Source of the DNA: Nocardioides cynanchi
Lineage (GTDB): Bacteria; Actinomycetota; Actinomycetes; Propionibacteriales; Nocardioidaceae
Direction of reading: 5' to 3'
Length of the DNA: 64,000 nucleotides
Assembly (NCBI RefSeq): GCF_008761635.1
Contig: NZ_CP044344.1
Coordinates: 744,001-808,000 of the forward strand
Part shown: in pieces, positions 47,180 through 56,705 of the stretch
Numbering within the stretch: the first letter of the stretch is position 1
Layout: each line of letters begins with the position of its first letter
Notes under the pieces: generated by a model
What the model was told of the DNA's origin: nothing
Seen by the model: only the letters and a program-made list of their open reading frames with translations
Database searches by the model: none
Position numbers and translations under genes: made by a program

Positions 47180-48229
47180 ATGGACACCAACGGGCGGTTC
47201 GGCGAAGCCGAGGAGGCCGCGATGCGTCGCGCCCTCGCGCTCGCCGCGACCGACGGCGTACCCCTCGGTCCCAACCCCCGTGTCGGCTGCGTGCTCCTCG
47301 GTGCCGCGGGCGACCTCCTCGCGGAGGGCTACCACCGCGGTGCCGGCACCCCGCATGCCGAGGCGGACGCCCTCGCCCAGGTGGATGGCCGGGCGCCCGG
47401 GGCCACCGCCGTGGTGACCCTCGAGCCCTGCAACCACACCGGTCGCACGGGCCCCTGCGCCCGGGCCCTGCTCGACGCCGGCGTACGTCGCGTGGTGATC
47501 GCCCAGCGCGACACCAACCCGGTCGCGACCGGCGGGGTCGACACCCTGCTGGCCGCCGGGGTGGAGGTCGAGTCCGGCCTGCTGGTCGACGAGGCACGGG
47601 CGCTCAACCAGGTCTGGACGTTCGCCGTGGAGCACGGCCGGCCCTTCGTCACCTGGAAGTTCGCCACGACCCTCGACGGTCGCAGTGCGGCGGCCGACGG
47701 CACCAGCCGCTGGGTCTCGAGCCTCGCGGCCCGCCGTGACACGCACGAGCTGCGCGCCCGGTGCGACACCATGCTGGTCGGCACCAACACGGTGGCCGTC
47801 GACAACCCGCTCCTGACCGTGCGCGACGCCGAGGACCGGCCGCTGCCGCGCCAGCCGCTCCGGGTGGTGATGGGGGAGCGCTCGCTCGACCCGGCCCACC
47901 GGGTCTTCGGACCCGAGGCGGAGACGCTGCACCTGCACACCCGCGACCCCGGCGCCGCGCTCACCGAGCTGTTCGCCCGCGACCGGCAGCACGTCTTCCT
48001 CGAGGGTGGCCCCACCCTCGCGGCCGCCTTCGTCCGCGCCGGCCTGGTCGACGAGGTGGTGGCCTACGTCGCGCCGATGCTGCTCGGCGCCGGTCGCCCG
48101 GCCGTCGGCGACCTGGGCATCCCCACGATCTCGAAGGCGTTGCACCTCGACGTGACCGACGTGACCGTGCTGGAGCCCGCGAAGCCCGGCGACGACACCG
48201 ACGTCCGGATCACCATGAGGAGGGCCTGA
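47180..48229 (+). CDS. ribD: Bifunctional riboflavin deaminase/reductase RibD
   Basis: A 349-residue enzyme. The deaminase half has zinc sites PHAEADAL and PCNHTGRTGPC; the reductase half starts near 155 with VTWKFATTLDGRSAAADG and carries FLEGGPTLAAAF. It performs the second and third steps from the GTP cyclohydrolase II product. GAGGGG (47171-47176) is close before ATG. TGATG overlap with ribE. Confidence 0.96.
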   Translation: MDTNGRFGEAEEAAMRRALALAATDGVPLGPNPRVGCVLLGAAGDLLAEGYHRGAGTPHAEADALAQVDGRAPGATAVVTLEPCNHTGRTGPCARALLDAGVRRVVIAQRDTNPVATGGVDTLLAAGVEVESGLLVDEARALNQVWTFAVEHGRPFVTWKFATTLDGRSAAADGTSRWVSSLAARRDTHELRARCDTMLVGTNTVAVDNPLLTVRDAEDRPLPRQPLRVVMGERSLDPAHRVFGPEAETLHLHTRDPGAALTELFARDRQHVFLEGGPTLAAAFVRAGLVDEVVAYVAPMLLGAGRPAVGDLGIPTISKALHLDVTDVTVLEPAKPGDDTDVRITMRRA

Positions 48230-48861
48230 TGTTCACCGGCATCGTCGAGGAGCTCGGCACGGTCGAGGCGATCGAGCCCCAGGGTGACGCCCTGCGGCTG
48301 TCGGTCCGCGCCGCCACCGTGCTCGACGACGTACACCTGGGCGACTCGATCGCCGTCAACGGCTGCTGCCTGACCGTGACCTCGGTCCGGGACGGCGTGT
48401 GGACCGCCGACGTGATGCAGGAGACGCTCGACAAGACCTCCCTGCTCGGCGTCGGCCCGGGCGACCGGGTCAACCTCGAGCGCGCGGTCACCGCCGGCAC
48501 CCGCCTCGGCGGGCACATCGTGCAGGGCCATGTGGACGGCGTCGGCACCGTGGTCCGTCGTACCCCCAGCGAGCACTGGGAGGTCGTCGAGGTCTCGCTG
48601 CCGGCTGGGCTCTCCCGCTACCTGGTCGACAAGGGCTCGATCACCGTGGACGGCGTCAGCCTGACCGTGGTCTCGACGTCGCGCGACCACCGCGATGGCA
48701 CGCACAGCTTCACCGTCAGCCTGATCCCCGAGACCCTCGCCCGCACCACGCTCGGCTTCCGGGCACCCGGTGACCGGGTGAACCTCGAGGTCGACATCAT
48801 CGCCAAGTACGTCGAGCGTCTGCTCGGCGACCGCACCCCCGAAGGAACCCCCACCCCATGA
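48229..48861 (+). CDS. ribE: Riboflavin synthase alpha chain
   Basis: A 210-residue enzyme dismuting 6,7-dimethyl-8-ribityllumazine. Two homologous beta-barrel halves are seen: [10 protein letters not shown]...VNGCCLTV and [14 protein letters not shown]...VDGVSLTV. In the second half, after SLTV, there is [14 protein letters not shown] before [15 protein letters not shown], several residues longer than usual; the extra part coincides with a dispersed palindrome (48667-48692). The active-site motifs are otherwise intact. Confidence 0.95.
   Translation: MFTGIVEELGTVEAIEPQGDALRLSVRAATVLDDVHLGDSIAVNGCCLTVTSVRDGVWTADVMQETLDKTSLLGVGPGDRVNLERAVTAGTRLGGHIVQGHVDGVGTVVRRTPSEHWEVVEVSLPAGLSRYLVDKGSITVDGVSLTVVSTSRDHRDGTHSFTVSLIPETLARTTLGFRAPGDRVNLEVDIIAKYVERLLGDRTPEGTPTP
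48667..48692 (+). repeat. Dispersed palindromic element, copy 7 in ribE
   Basis: GTGGTCTCGACGTCGCGCGA then CCACCG, forward direction, in frame and read VVSTSRDHR. The central loop differs (GTCGCG for TCCGCT), so it is a diverged copy. Confidence 0.65.
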
Positions 48862-49577
48862 GCATCCACGCGCTCTACAACTCCGGCCTCGACTTCTCCG
48901 GTCACCACATCACCTGGCGCGAGATCGTCGGCAACGCCTTCGGCTTCGCCTCCGCGATCGGGGGGCTGCGCCGGCGCATGTGGGCCTGGCCGGTCGGCAT
49001 CGTCGGCAACGTGCTGCTCTTCAGCGTCTTCATCGCCGCCACCTTCGACTCCACCCAGTCGCAGCCGCCCCTGTTCGGCCAGGCCGGGCGCCAGGTGTTC
49101 TTCGTGATCACGAGCATCTACGGCTGGTGGCGCTGGCGGCAGGTCCGGGGGAGCCGGGCGGCGGACGCGCCGGCGATCACCCCGCGCTGGGCGACCGGGG
49201 CGGAGCGGCTCGGCTACCTGCTGGTGGCCGCTGCCGGCGTGGTGGTGTTCCAGTGGGTCTCCTTCCAGATCGGGGCCGGCTACCCGGCGCCGCGCTGGTA
49301 CTACTGGTCCGACGCCTGGATCTTCGTCGGCTCGATGATCGCCACCTATGCGATGGCACGCGGCTGGAACGACTTCTGGCTGGCCTGGATCGCCGTCGAC
49401 CTGGTCGGGGTCCCGGTGCTGTGGCACTTCACCTACTACCCCTCGGCGATCCTGTTCATCGTCTACGGGGTCCTGGTGGTCTGGGGCTTCGTGGTCTGGC
49501 TGCGGGCCAGCCGGGTGGAGGACCCCGCGCTGCTCGAGCGCAGTCGAGACCACGAGACGGCCGGAGACGTCGCGTGA
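48858..49577 (+). CDS. ribM: PnuC-family riboflavin transporter (RibM/PnuX type)
   Basis: A 239-residue membrane protein with about seven hydrophobic segments. The PnuC fold shows in the tandem [14 protein letters not shown] and [18 protein letters not shown] with [14 protein letters not shown] at the end. In actinobacteria, PnuC homologues inside riboflavin operons import riboflavin, and this one is under the FMN riboswitch, so import is the best call over nicotinamide riboside. The cytoplasmic tail carries [10 protein letters not shown], encoded by a palindrome copy. ATGA overlap with ribE. Confidence 0.88.
   Translation: MSIHALYNSGLDFSGHHITWREIVGNAFGFASAIGGLRRRMWAWPVGIVGNVLLFSVFIAATFDSTQSQPPLFGQAGRQVFFVITSIYGWWRWRQVRGSRAADAPAITPRWATGAERLGYLLVAAAGVVVFQWVSFQIGAGYPAPRWYYWSDAWIFVGSMIATYAMARGWNDFWLAWIAVDLVGVPVLWHFTYYPSAILFIVYGVLVVWGFVVWLRASRVEDPALLERSRDHETAGDVA
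49531..49553 (-). repeat. Dispersed palindromic element, copy 8 in ribM
   Basis: TGCTCGAGCGCAGTCGAGAC then CAC, reverse direction, read LLERSRDH in the C-terminal tail, seven codons before the stop. The left arm is altered (TGCTC for TGGTC). Confidence 0.72.
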
Positions 49578-50833
49578 CCACCCGCCTGGACTCCGTCGAG
49601 CGGGCGATTGCCGACATCGCCGCCGGCAAGGCCGTGGTCGTCGTCGACGACGAGGACCGCGAGAACGAGGGGGACATCGTCTTCGCCGCGGCCAAGGCCA
49701 CCCCGGAGCTGATGGCGTTCACGATCCGTCACTCCAGCGGCGTGATCTGCGTGCCGATGCCCGCGCCGATGCTCGACCGGCTCGAGATCCCGCTGATGAC
49801 GCCGCACAACCGCGACCGGATGCGGACGGCGTACACCCTCTCGGTCGACGCCCGGGACGGCGTCTCGACCGGGATCAGTGCCGCCGACCGGGCGCACACC
49901 GCGCGGGTGCTGGCCGACTCGGCCACCGAGCCCACCGACCTGACCCGGCCGGGACACGTCTTCCCGCTGCGCTACCGCGACGGCGGCGTGCTGGTCAGGC
50001 GGGGTCACACCGAGGCGGCCGTCGACCTGGCCAGGCTGGCGGGGCTGACCCCGGCCGGGGTGCTGGTGGAGGTGGTCAACGACGACGGCACCATGAAGCG
50101 GGCGCCGGAGCTGCGGGCGTTCGCCGACGAGCACGGGCTGGCGATGATCTCGATCGAGGACCTGGTCCGCTACCGTCACCGCACCGAGATGCTGGTGACC
50201 CGCGTGGCGCAGACCTCGTTGCCGACGCCGTACGGCGAGTTCACGGCCTACGGCTACCGCTCGACCATCGACGGGTCGGAGCACCTCGCCCTGGTGTACG
50301 GCGACCTCGGCCCGGCCGGCTCGGTCCACGGAGGGGAGTCGGTGCTGACCCGGGTGCACTCGGAGTGCCTGACCGGCGACGTGTTCGGATCCCAGCGCTG
50401 CGACTGCGGGCCCCAGCTGGACGAGGCGCTGGAGCGGGTCGTCGAGGCCGGTCGTGGGGTGGTCGTCTACCTGCGCGGGCACGAGGGCCGCGGGATCGGC
50501 CTGGTCGCCAAGCTCCAGGCCTACGCCCTCCAGGACCACGGCCGGGACACCGTCGACGCCAACCTCGACCTCGGGCTGCCGGCCGACGCCCGTCACTACG
50601 GCGCCGCGACGCAGGTGCTGCGCGACCTGGGCGTGACCAGCGTCCGGCTGCTGACCAACAACCCCGACAAGTCCGAGAGTCTCGAGGACTTCGGCGTCCA
50701 CGTGGAGGCACAGGTGCCACTGACCCCCAGCCCCAACCGGCACAACCTCGCCTACCTGCGCACCAAGCGCGACCGGATGGGCCACCAGCTGCCCGACCTG
50801 GCGACCGAGCCCGCACCGGGGGCCCGGTCGTGA
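49574..50833 (+). CDS. ribBA: Bifunctional DHBP synthase / GTP cyclohydrolase II
   Basis: A 419-residue enzyme. The N-terminal RibB half has [19 protein letters not shown] (metal site) and [14 protein letters not shown]; the RibA half has [19 protein letters not shown] (zinc Cys) and [15 protein letters not shown]. It feeds both branches of riboflavin synthesis. GTG start overlaps the ribM stop, and its own stop overlaps ribH (GTGA). Confidence 0.96.
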   Translation: MTTRLDSVERAIADIAAGKAVVVVDDEDRENEGDIVFAAAKATPELMAFTIRHSSGVICVPMPAPMLDRLEIPLMTPHNRDRMRTAYTLSVDARDGVSTGISAADRAHTARVLADSATEPTDLTRPGHVFPLRYRDGGVLVRRGHTEAAVDLARLAGLTPAGVLVEVVNDDGTMKRAPELRAFADEHGLAMISIEDLVRYRHRTEMLVTRVAQTSLPTPYGEFTAYGYRSTIDGSEHLALVYGDLGPAGSVHGGESVLTRVHSECLTGDVFGSQRCDCGPQLDEALERVVEAGRGVVVYLRGHEGRGIGLVAKLQAYALQDHGRDTVDANLDLGLPADARHYGAATQVLRDLGVTSVRLLTNNPDKSESLEDFGVHVEAQVPLTPSPNRHNLAYLRTKRDRMGHQLPDLATEPAPGARS

Positions 50834-51306
50834 GCGGGCACGGGGCGCCCGACGTGGAGCCGGTGGACTGCAGCGACCTCCGGGTCGCGGTGGTGGCCGC
50901 GCAGTGGCACACCGAGGTGATGGAGGGCCTGGTGGCCGGAGCCCGCCGCGCCCTCGCGGCGTACTCCGTGGTCGACGCCACCGTGGTGCGGGTCCCCGGC
51001 ACCTTCGAGCTGCCGATCGTGGCCGCCGAGCTGGCCCTGACCCATCACGCGGTGGTCGCCCTGGGTGTCGTCGTACGCGGGGGCACCCCGCACTTCGACT
51101 ACGTCTGCTCGGCGGCGACCGACGGGCTGACCCGGGTCGCCCTGGACTCCGGCGTCCCGGTCGGCTTCGGCGTGCTGACCTGCGACGACGACGCCCAGGC
51201 TCTCGATCGCGCGGGGCTCGAGGGGTCGAGCGAGGACAAGGGCTACGAGGCCACGGCCGCGGCGCTGCTGACCGCGCGCACCCTCGCCACCTTGCGCGAC
51301 GACTGA
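50830..51306 (+). CDS. ribH: 6,7-dimethyl-8-ribityllumazine synthase
   Basis: A 158-residue enzyme joining DHBP and the ribityl pyrimidine. [17 protein letters not shown], the [15 protein letters not shown] motif and [17 protein letters not shown] (catalytic His) are present. In most bacteria it forms icosahedral shells around RibE. It ends four bases from the opposing GNAT gene. Confidence 0.95.
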   Translation: MSGHGAPDVEPVDCSDLRVAVVAAQWHTEVMEGLVAGARRALAAYSVVDATVVRVPGTFELPIVAAELALTHHAVVALGVVVRGGTPHFDYVCSAATDGLTRVALDSGVPVGFGVLTCDDDAQALDRAGLEGSSEDKGYEATAAALLTARTLATLRDD

Positions 51307-51310
51307 CCGG

Positions 51311-51889
51311 TCAGGACCGGCCGGCCCGCCACTCCTCGGCGAGGAGGGCGTACACGACGCCGTCGATCCAGCCGAGGTCGCGGTGCAGCGAGTCGCGGAC
51401 GCCGTGGCTCTCCTGGCGCATGCCGAGCCGCTCCATGATCCGCAGGGACGGGACGTTGTCGGCGAAGGCGGCGGCGCTGACCCGGCGGACGCCGAGGTCC
51501 TCGAAACAGATCCGCACCAGCTCGGCCGCCGCCTCGGAGACGTAGCCGTGGCCCTGGTGGGCGGGGGACAGGCACCAGCCGATCTCACCCTCCTGCCCGG
51601 CCCGGTCGGCGACGTCCTCCTGGGCCCACGCGTCGGTCACGTGGAGGTAGAGGTCGCCGATCACGACCCCGTCCAGCTCCATCACCAAGGTGCGGGCCAG
51701 CACGCCGAGCTCCCCGAAGCGCAGCACGAACTCGGGGTACGACGTGGGCCGGTCCGGCATCCACTGGCCCACGTCGGGCAGCGTGCGGGTCTCGAAGATG
51801 CTCCGCAGGTCGCCGCTCGTCGCCGGCCGAACGGTCAGGCGGGCGGTGCGGACCGGCCAGCCGACCCGGTCGAAGACAGCGGTGGTCAT
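51311..51889 (-). CDS. GNAT acetyltransferase, RimJ/RimL-like, third of a tandem set
   Basis: A 192-residue protein with TARLTVRPATSGDL, EIGWCLSPAHQGHGYVSEAAAEL (acetyl-CoA loop Q-G-H-G-Y) and AFADNVPSLRIMERLGMRQE. It resembles N-terminal acetyltransferases or small-molecule acetylating proteins. Its start overlaps the end of the second gene by four bases. It is about half identical by eye to its two neighbours, so the set arose by tandem duplication. Confidence 0.86.
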   Translation of the reverse strand: MTTAVFDRVGWPVRTARLTVRPATSGDLRSIFETRTLPDVGQWMPDRPTSYPEFVLRFGELGVLARTLVMELDGVVIGDLYLHVTDAWAQEDVADRAGQEGEIGWCLSPAHQGHGYVSEAAAELVRICFEDLGVRRVSAAAFADNVPSLRIMERLGMRQESHGVRDSLHRDLGWIDGVVYALLAEEWRAGRS

Positions 51890-52479
51890 GCCGCCCCTCC
51901 CGCGACCGGACGGCCGGCGGCCCGCCACTCGTCGGCGAGCAGTGCGTAGACGACGCTGTCCGCCCAGCTCCCGCTGCGGTGCAGCGTGGTCCGGACCCCG
52001 AGCGTCTCGCGGCGCATCCCGAGCCGGTCCATGATCCGGAGGGAGGCGGCGTTGTCGGCGAAGGCCTCGGCCGTGATCCGCCGCAGGCCGAGGTCCTCGA
52101 AGCAGCTCCGCACCAGCTCCGTGGTGGCCTCCGTGGCGTAGCCCCGGCCGTGGTGGGCCGGGTCGAAGCCCCAGCCGATCTCGGCCTCGCAGTCGCGGGC
52201 GGCGTCCGCGACCTCGCGCTGCGCCCACCCGGACCTGATGTGGACGTAGAGCTCGCCGATGATCACCGAGTCCAGCTCCACGGCCAGGGTCTGCGCCAAC
52301 AACGAGTGCCGGCCCATCCGCAGCAGGTAGTCGTCCTGCGTGCCAGCGCTGGACGGCAGCCAGGCCGCGACCTCCGGGAGGTTCTGGATCCGGCCCAGGG
52401 CGTCGAGGTCCTCGACGGTCGCGGGCCGGATGGACAGCCGATCGGTGCGCAGGGGCCAGGAGATCCGGTCGAGGGACAC
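51886..52479 (-). CDS. GNAT acetyltransferase, second of a tandem set
   Basis: A 197-residue paralogue with [37 protein letters not shown] and AFADNAASLRIMDRLGMRRE. GTG 52479 is chosen, with GAGGGTGG upstream; an in-frame GTG nine bases earlier is possible. The acceptor is not known. Confidence 0.86.
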   Translation of the reverse strand: MSLDRISWPLRTDRLSIRPATVEDLDALGRIQNLPEVAAWLPSSAGTQDDYLLRMGRHSLLAQTLAVELDSVIIGELYVHIRSGWAQREVADAARDCEAEIGWGFDPAHHGRGYATEATTELVRSCFEDLGLRRITAEAFADNAASLRIMDRLGMRRETLGVRTTLHRSGSWADSVVYALLADEWRAAGRPVAGGAA

Positions 52480-52511
52480 AGCGGCCACCCTCGCGGGCCG
52501 GGCCGGAGAGG

Positions 52512-53096
52512 TCAACGTTGTTTCGCCCGCCACTCCTCGGCCAGCACCGCTGCCTCCACCCCGTCCACCCAGCCCCGGTCGCGGTGCAGGGAGCCGCGGA
52601 GGGTCCGGGTCTCGATCCGCATCCCCACCCTGGCCATCACCCGCAACGAGGCCTCGTTGTCGGCGAAGGCGCCGGCCACCACCCGACGGAGGCCGAGTCC
52701 CTCGAAGCAGATCCGCAGCACCTCGCCCGCCGCCTCGGTGGCGTAGCCGCGTCCGGTGTACGCCGGGTCGAGCAGCCAGCCGATCGTGGCCTCGCTGTGC
52801 TCGGCGCGGTCCCGCACCTCGACCTGGGCGTACGGCGTCGCCAGGGCGAGGAACAGGTCGCCGACGATCGTCGGACCCGCCTGCACCACCAGCGTCGACT
52901 CCAGGCGCTCCGGTGTGCCGTAGCGCTCGACGTAGTCGTCGTAGGACGTGGGTCGCCCGGTCAGCCACTCGGTCACCTCCGGGATCGCCCGGATCTCGTA
53001 GAGGCGGCCGAAGTCGTCGGGCGTGACCGGTCGGATCAGCAGCCGCTCGGTCCGGGCCGGCCAGTCCAGGCGTGCGAACGGCGTGCGCTCCTCCAT
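52512..53096 (-). CDS. GNAT acetyltransferase, first of a tandem set
   Basis: A 194-residue paralogue with [37 protein letters not shown] and [23 protein letters not shown] 53096 follows AAGGTGA. The 32-base gap to the second gene is the only real spacer in the set, so all three are probably one transcript, divergent from hisE. Confidence 0.86.
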   Translation of the reverse strand: MEERTPFARLDWPARTERLLIRPVTPDDFGRLYEIRAIPEVTEWLTGRPTSYDDYVERYGTPERLESTLVVQAGPTIVGDLFLALATPYAQVEVRDRAEHSEATIGWLLDPAYTGRGYATEAAGEVLRICFEGLGLRRVVAGAFADNEASLRVMARVGMRIETRTLRGSLHRDRGWVDGVEAAVLAEEWRAKQR

Positions 53097-53140
53097 CCGG
53101 TCACCTTGGACGGGGTGGCGAGCGCAGGTCAACCGACAAC

Positions 53141-53146
53141 TACCCT
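53141..53146 (+). promoter_or_regulatory. -10 element for leaderless hisE
   Basis: TACCCT is followed by six bases and the GTG of hisE, matching the arrangement at def and rpe. No -35 is clear. Confidence 0.4.
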
Positions 53147-53152
53147 TCTCGA

Positions 53153-53416
53153 GTGAAGACGTTCGAGCAGCTGTGGGCCGAGCTCGCCGACAAGGCCGAG
53201 CGGCGTCCCGACGGCTCGGGGACCGTGCGCGAGCTCGACGCCGGGGTGCACGCCATCGGCAAGAAGCTCGTGGAGGAGGCGGCCGAGTCGTGGATGGCCG
53301 CCGAGCACGAGTCGCCCGCCCGGGCGGCGGAGGAGATCAGCCAGCTGCTGTACCACGCCCAGGTCCTGATGCTGGCGACCGGCCTCACCCTCGACGACGT
53401 GTACGCCCACCTGTGA
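53153..53416 (+). CDS. hisE: Phosphoribosyl-ATP pyrophosphatase
   Basis: An 87-residue MazG-like helical enzyme for the second step of histidine synthesis. [28 protein letters not shown] (the E-x-x-E metal motif) and [14 protein letters not shown] are diagnostic. The length equals the mycobacterial enzyme. hisG follows after seven bases, the common actinobacterial pair. Confidence 0.94.
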   Translation: MKTFEQLWAELADKAERRPDGSGTVRELDAGVHAIGKKLVEEAAESWMAAEHESPARAAEEISQLLYHAQVLMLATGLTLDDVYAHL

Positions 53417-53423
53417 GGCCCCG

Positions 53424-54269
53424 ATGACGCTGCGTATCGCCGTACCCAACAAGGGCGCGCTGTCCCAGGCCGCCACCGAGATGCTCCGCGAGTCCGGCTA
53501 CCGCCAGCGGCAGGACGCCAAGGAGCTGGCCCTGGTCGACGTCGACAACGACGTGGAGTTCTTCTACCTGCGGCCCCGTGACATCGCCCTCTACGTCGGC
53601 GAGGGCACCCTGGACGTCGGCATCACCGGGCGCGACCTGCTCCTGGACTCCGGCGCGAAGGCCGACGAGGTGCTCGGGCTCGGCTTCGGGAGGAGCACGT
53701 TCCGGTTCGCCGGGCCGATCGGGCGGTTCCACGACATCGCGGAGCTGGCCGGCACCCGGATCGCCACGTCGTACGTCGGGATCGTGCGGCAGTACCTCGC
53801 CGAGCACGGCATCGAGGCGACCGTGAACCGTCTCGACGGGGCCGTCGAGTCCAGCGTGCAGCTGGGGGTCGCCGACCTGATCGCGGACGTCGTGGAGACC
53901 GGGAGCACCCTGCACAAGGCCGGGCTGGAGACCTTCGGCGAGCCGATCCTGGAGTCCGAGGCGGTGCTGATCACGCGGGGCGGCTCCACCCACCCCGCGC
54001 TGGACGTCTTCCGGCGACGGCTCGAGGGCGTGATGGTGGCCCGCAGCTACGTGATGATGGACTACGACATCCCCGAGGCCGAGGTGACCCGGGCCGTCGA
54101 CCTGACTCCCGGCATCGAGAGCCCCACCGTCTCGCCGCTGCACCGACAGGGCTGGGTGGCCGTGCGCGCGATGGTGCCGCGCAGCGAGGCGCACCGGGTC
54201 ATGGACGAGCTGTGGACGATCGGGGCCCGGGGGATCCTGGTGACCGACATCCATGCCTGTCGTCTCTGA
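53424..54269 (+). CDS. hisG: ATP phosphoribosyltransferase, long form
   Basis: A 281-residue enzyme starting histidine synthesis from ATP and PRPP. RIAVPNKGALSQAA, DVGITGRDLLLDSG and the PRPP region DLIADVVETGSTLHKAGL are present. The C-terminal ACT-like regulatory domain (from about 210) marks the long, His-inhibited form that does not need HisZ. The stop lies inside the start of the next gene. Confidence 0.96.
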   Translation: MTLRIAVPNKGALSQAATEMLRESGYRQRQDAKELALVDVDNDVEFFYLRPRDIALYVGEGTLDVGITGRDLLLDSGAKADEVLGLGFGRSTFRFAGPIGRFHDIAELAGTRIATSYVGIVRQYLAEHGIEATVNRLDGAVESSVQLGVADLIADVVETGSTLHKAGLETFGEPILESEAVLITRGGSTHPALDVFRRRLEGVMVARSYVMMDYDIPEAEVTRAVDLTPGIESPTVSPLHRQGWVAVRAMVPRSEAHRVMDELWTIGARGILVTDIHACRL

Positions 54270-54735
54270 GCCCGGGCTGCCGCACACCTGGCGCCCGCTC
54301 GGGGTGCGGCTGGCGGTGCTCTTCTTCGGCGGGCTGCTCGGCGTCACCTGCGTCGCCGGCTGGATCGCGGTCGGGCCCGACGTGCGGTCCCGGGTCACGA
54401 TCTACCAGCAGGCGACGGTCTGGCTGATCGCCGCGCTCGCGGCCTCCATCGGCTGGGGGCTCGTGCGCTGCCGGCTCACCGCCACCACCGGTGGGCTCGA
54501 GCTGGTCAACGGCTACCGGCGGCGGTCCTACGAGTGGGCCGAGGTGCTCGCCGTGCACCTGCCGACGGGAGCGCCGTTCGCGACGTTCGACCTCGCCGAC
54601 GGCACGAGCACGATGGTGCTGGCGATCCAGTCCGCCGACGGCGACCGGGCCAAGGTCGCGGTCCGGCAGGTGCGGCTCCTGCTCGAGCGGACCGCGGCGG
54701 AGTCACTCCAGCGCCCGGATCCCCCAGGAGACTGA
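54253..54735 (+). CDS. PH-domain-like small membrane protein
   Basis: A 160-residue protein with two membrane helices (about 17-41 and 55-72) followed by a cytoplasmic beta domain: LTATTGGLELVNGYRRRSYEWAEV. The W-x-E-V turn and this topology match the bacterial PH (bPH) membrane family often found after hisG. Function unknown. It overlaps hisG by 17 bases and the opposing epimerase gene by 33. Confidence 0.7.
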   Translation: MPVVSEPGLPHTWRPLGVRLAVLFFGGLLGVTCVAGWIAVGPDVRSRVTIYQQATVWLIAALAASIGWGLVRCRLTATTGGLELVNGYRRRSYEWAEVLAVHLPTGAPFATFDLADGTSTMVLAIQSADGDRAKVAVRQVRLLLERTAAESLQRPDPPGD

Positions 54736-55626
54736 GACCTCGTCGCCGGGCTCGCCGGCGGGTGCCAGCGTGAGCAGGTCGTCCCCGCTGCGGAAGGCGT
54801 CGGGCGGGGCGGTCATCGGCTCGACCGCGAGTGCGCAGCGCGCGCCGGTCCCCGGAGGGTCGGCGCTGAAGACCATCAGCCAGGGATGGTGCCGGTCGAC
54901 CCACAGGGCCGTGCCGAGCCCGGTGCCGGGGTCGCGCACCTGGGCGGTCGCCACGCCCTGCTCGTCGCGGGCCAGTTCGCCGAAGGCATGGTCGAGCACG
55001 GTGTCGCGCACCGGGCGGGCGACCCGGAAGTCGTACGGCGTACCGGTGACCTCCTCGCGGCCCACCGGCAGCTGCCGCTCGTCGGCGAGCAGCCGGACCG
55101 ACGCCGGCAGGGTCAGCTCCCAGCCGTCGACGGGTCCGGGGCCGGCGCTGAGGTAGGGGTGGGCGCCGCTGGCGTACGGCGCCGGCCGGTCGCCCAGGTT
55201 GGTCGCGGTCTGGGTCACGGTGAGCCCGTCGGCCGACAGGTCGTAGAGCACGTGCAGGTCGAGTGTCCAGGGGTAGCCGGTCTGCGCCATCAGCCGGTAC
55301 CCGAGGGACACCGAGGTCGCCGTGTGCTCCTCGGGAGACCAGGCTGCCCAGCGGACCAGCCCGTGCGAGGCGTTGCTGCGGTCCGGCTCGCTCAAGGCGA
55401 GCTGGAGCTCCCGGCCGTCGAAGGTGTAGGCGCCGTCGCCGATCCGGTTGGGCCACGGCATCAGCAGCTGTCCGCGCGCAGCCCGGCTCATCGCGGCCTC
55501 CTCGAAGCCGTCGACCAGGGCCCGGCCCCGGTGCTCGAGGACCCGCAGGCCGCCTCCGCACTCGGTCACGACCGCGCGGTAGCCGCCGGCTGCGATCTCG
55601 AACTGGTCTCCCGACGGTGCCACCAT
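54703..55626 (-). CDS. Aldose 1-epimerase family protein
   Basis: A 307-residue beta-sandwich enzyme. The catalytic His pair appears in NASHGLVR (His88) and SGAHPYLS, and the general base Glu in ALAVEPMTAPPDAF. MPWPNRIGDGAYTF near 56 is typical. It likely mutarotates a hexose or acts on a related sugar; the exact sugar is unknown. It is monocistronic here, convergent with the PH-domain gene. Confidence 0.88.
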   Translation of the reverse strand: MVAPSGDQFEIAAGGYRAVVTECGGGLRVLEHRGRALVDGFEEAAMSRAARGQLLMPWPNRIGDGAYTFDGRELQLALSEPDRSNASHGLVRWAAWSPEEHTATSVSLGYRLMAQTGYPWTLDLHVLYDLSADGLTVTQTATNLGDRPAPYASGAHPYLSAGPGPVDGWELTLPASVRLLADERQLPVGREEVTGTPYDFRVARPVRDTVLDHAFGELARDEQGVATAQVRDPGTGLGTALWVDRHHPWLMVFSADPPGTGARCALAVEPMTAPPDAFRSGDDLLTLAPAGEPGDEVSVSWGIRALE

Positions 55627-55649
55627 GCCGCGAGACTAACGATCCCGCG

Positions 55650-56063
55650 TCAGGGCAGCACCAGCTGTCCGATCTCACCGGGGTTCCAGGCGATCTCCCA
55701 CCGCACACCGTCGGGATCGGCGAGGTAGCCGGTGTAGCCGCCCCACTCGCGCTCCTGGGGCCCGCTGACCTCGGCCCCCAGCGCCCGCGCCTCGGCGAGC
55801 ACCGCGTCGACCTCCTCGCGGGTCGCGACGTTGTGCGCGAGCGCGACGGGAGGGACGCCGTCCCCGCGCCGGATCGGGCCGATCTCGGCCTCGAACCCGG
55901 TCTCGTCCCACAACGAGAGGACCAGCCGCTCACCGACCCGGATCATCACCACCTCCCCGGGCACGTCGAGCTCGGGTGTCCAGCCCAACCCGGTGACGTA
56001 GAACGCCCGGGACGCGTCGAGGTCGCGGACGGCGAGGGTCACGAAGGAGATGCGTGGGTCCAT
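55650..56063 (-). CDS. VOC family (glyoxalase-like) protein
   Basis: A 137-residue protein with two beta-alpha-beta-beta-beta halves: SFVTLAVRDLDASRAFYVTGLGW and the C-terminal GYTGYLADPDGVRWEIAWNP. The DPDG-x-x-W-E-I metal-side motif is intact. Such proteins bind metals or small hydrophobic ligands, as glyoxalases, dioxygenases or resistance proteins. ATG 56063 follows a G-rich stretch. Confidence 0.82.
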   Translation of the reverse strand: MDPRISFVTLAVRDLDASRAFYVTGLGWTPELDVPGEVVMIRVGERLVLSLWDETGFEAEIGPIRRGDGVPPVALAHNVATREEVDAVLAEARALGAEVSGPQEREWGGYTGYLADPDGVRWEIAWNPGEIGQLVLP

Positions 56064-56143
56064 CCCCCCGACCCTGCCACGGGCCACCGACCCGGGAAAG
56101 CGCGGGCCCAGGAGGGCGGCGGCCCGGGCGGGTCTCCCCGAGC

Positions 56144-56698
56144 TCAGCCGCCGAGCAGCCCGAGGCGGCCGTCCAGGACGAGGTCGGCGCGTTCGCGGAT
56201 GCGATCCCGGGTGAACAGGGCCTGCTCGGCGGCGGCCCACTCCTGCCAGTGCTCGGCGACGCCGACACCACCCCGCTCCAGGCCGCGCTGCCTGCGCAGG
56301 TCGGAGGGCACCTCGACCCAGGCCAGCACGGTGACCAGGTCGGCGTGGGCCAGCGCGCCGGAGCCGACGCCCTCCAGCACGAGCAGGGGCGCCGGCTCGA
56401 CCAGCACCGCCTCGGCCCAGCGGCTGCCCCGCCAGTCCCAGCGGCGGTAGCTCCCGGCCCGGCCCTCGGCGAGCGGCCGGAGCAGCGTGCCGAGCTGGTC
56501 GCCGACCCGGGGCAGCCCGCCCCAGCCCTCGAACAGGTCGTCCATGTGGACGACGGGGGCGTCGGCCAGGCCGGCGACCTCGTCGGCCAGCGTGGTCTTG
56601 CCCGAGCCGGCCGGCCCGTCGACGCAGACGAGCCGACCCGCTCCGAGCGTGACCGGGCGTGACCGGGCCAGCTCCAGCACCGTCTCGGCGTTGCTCAC
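56144..56698 (-). CDS. P-loop kinase, uridine kinase-like
   Basis: A 184-residue protein with Walker A VDGPAGSGKTTLADE (about 26-40), HMDDLFEGWGG (DD for Mg and substrate) and LLVLEGVGSG. The layout is of the uridine/phosphoribulokinase-like NTP kinases, but the nucleoside motif is not clear. GTG 56698 is preceded by no strong ribosome site; it starts seven bases after the stop of the aldolase-like gene, so they are one transcript. Confidence 0.8.
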   Translation of the reverse strand: MSNAETVLELARSRPVTLGAGRLVCVDGPAGSGKTTLADEVAGLADAPVVHMDDLFEGWGGLPRVGDQLGTLLRPLAEGRAGSYRRWDWRGSRWAEAVLVEPAPLLVLEGVGSGALAHADLVTVLAWVEVPSDLRRQRGLERGGVGVAEHWQEWAAAEQALFTRDRIRERADLVLDGRLGLLGG

Positions 56699-56705
56699 CT
56701 GCCGG

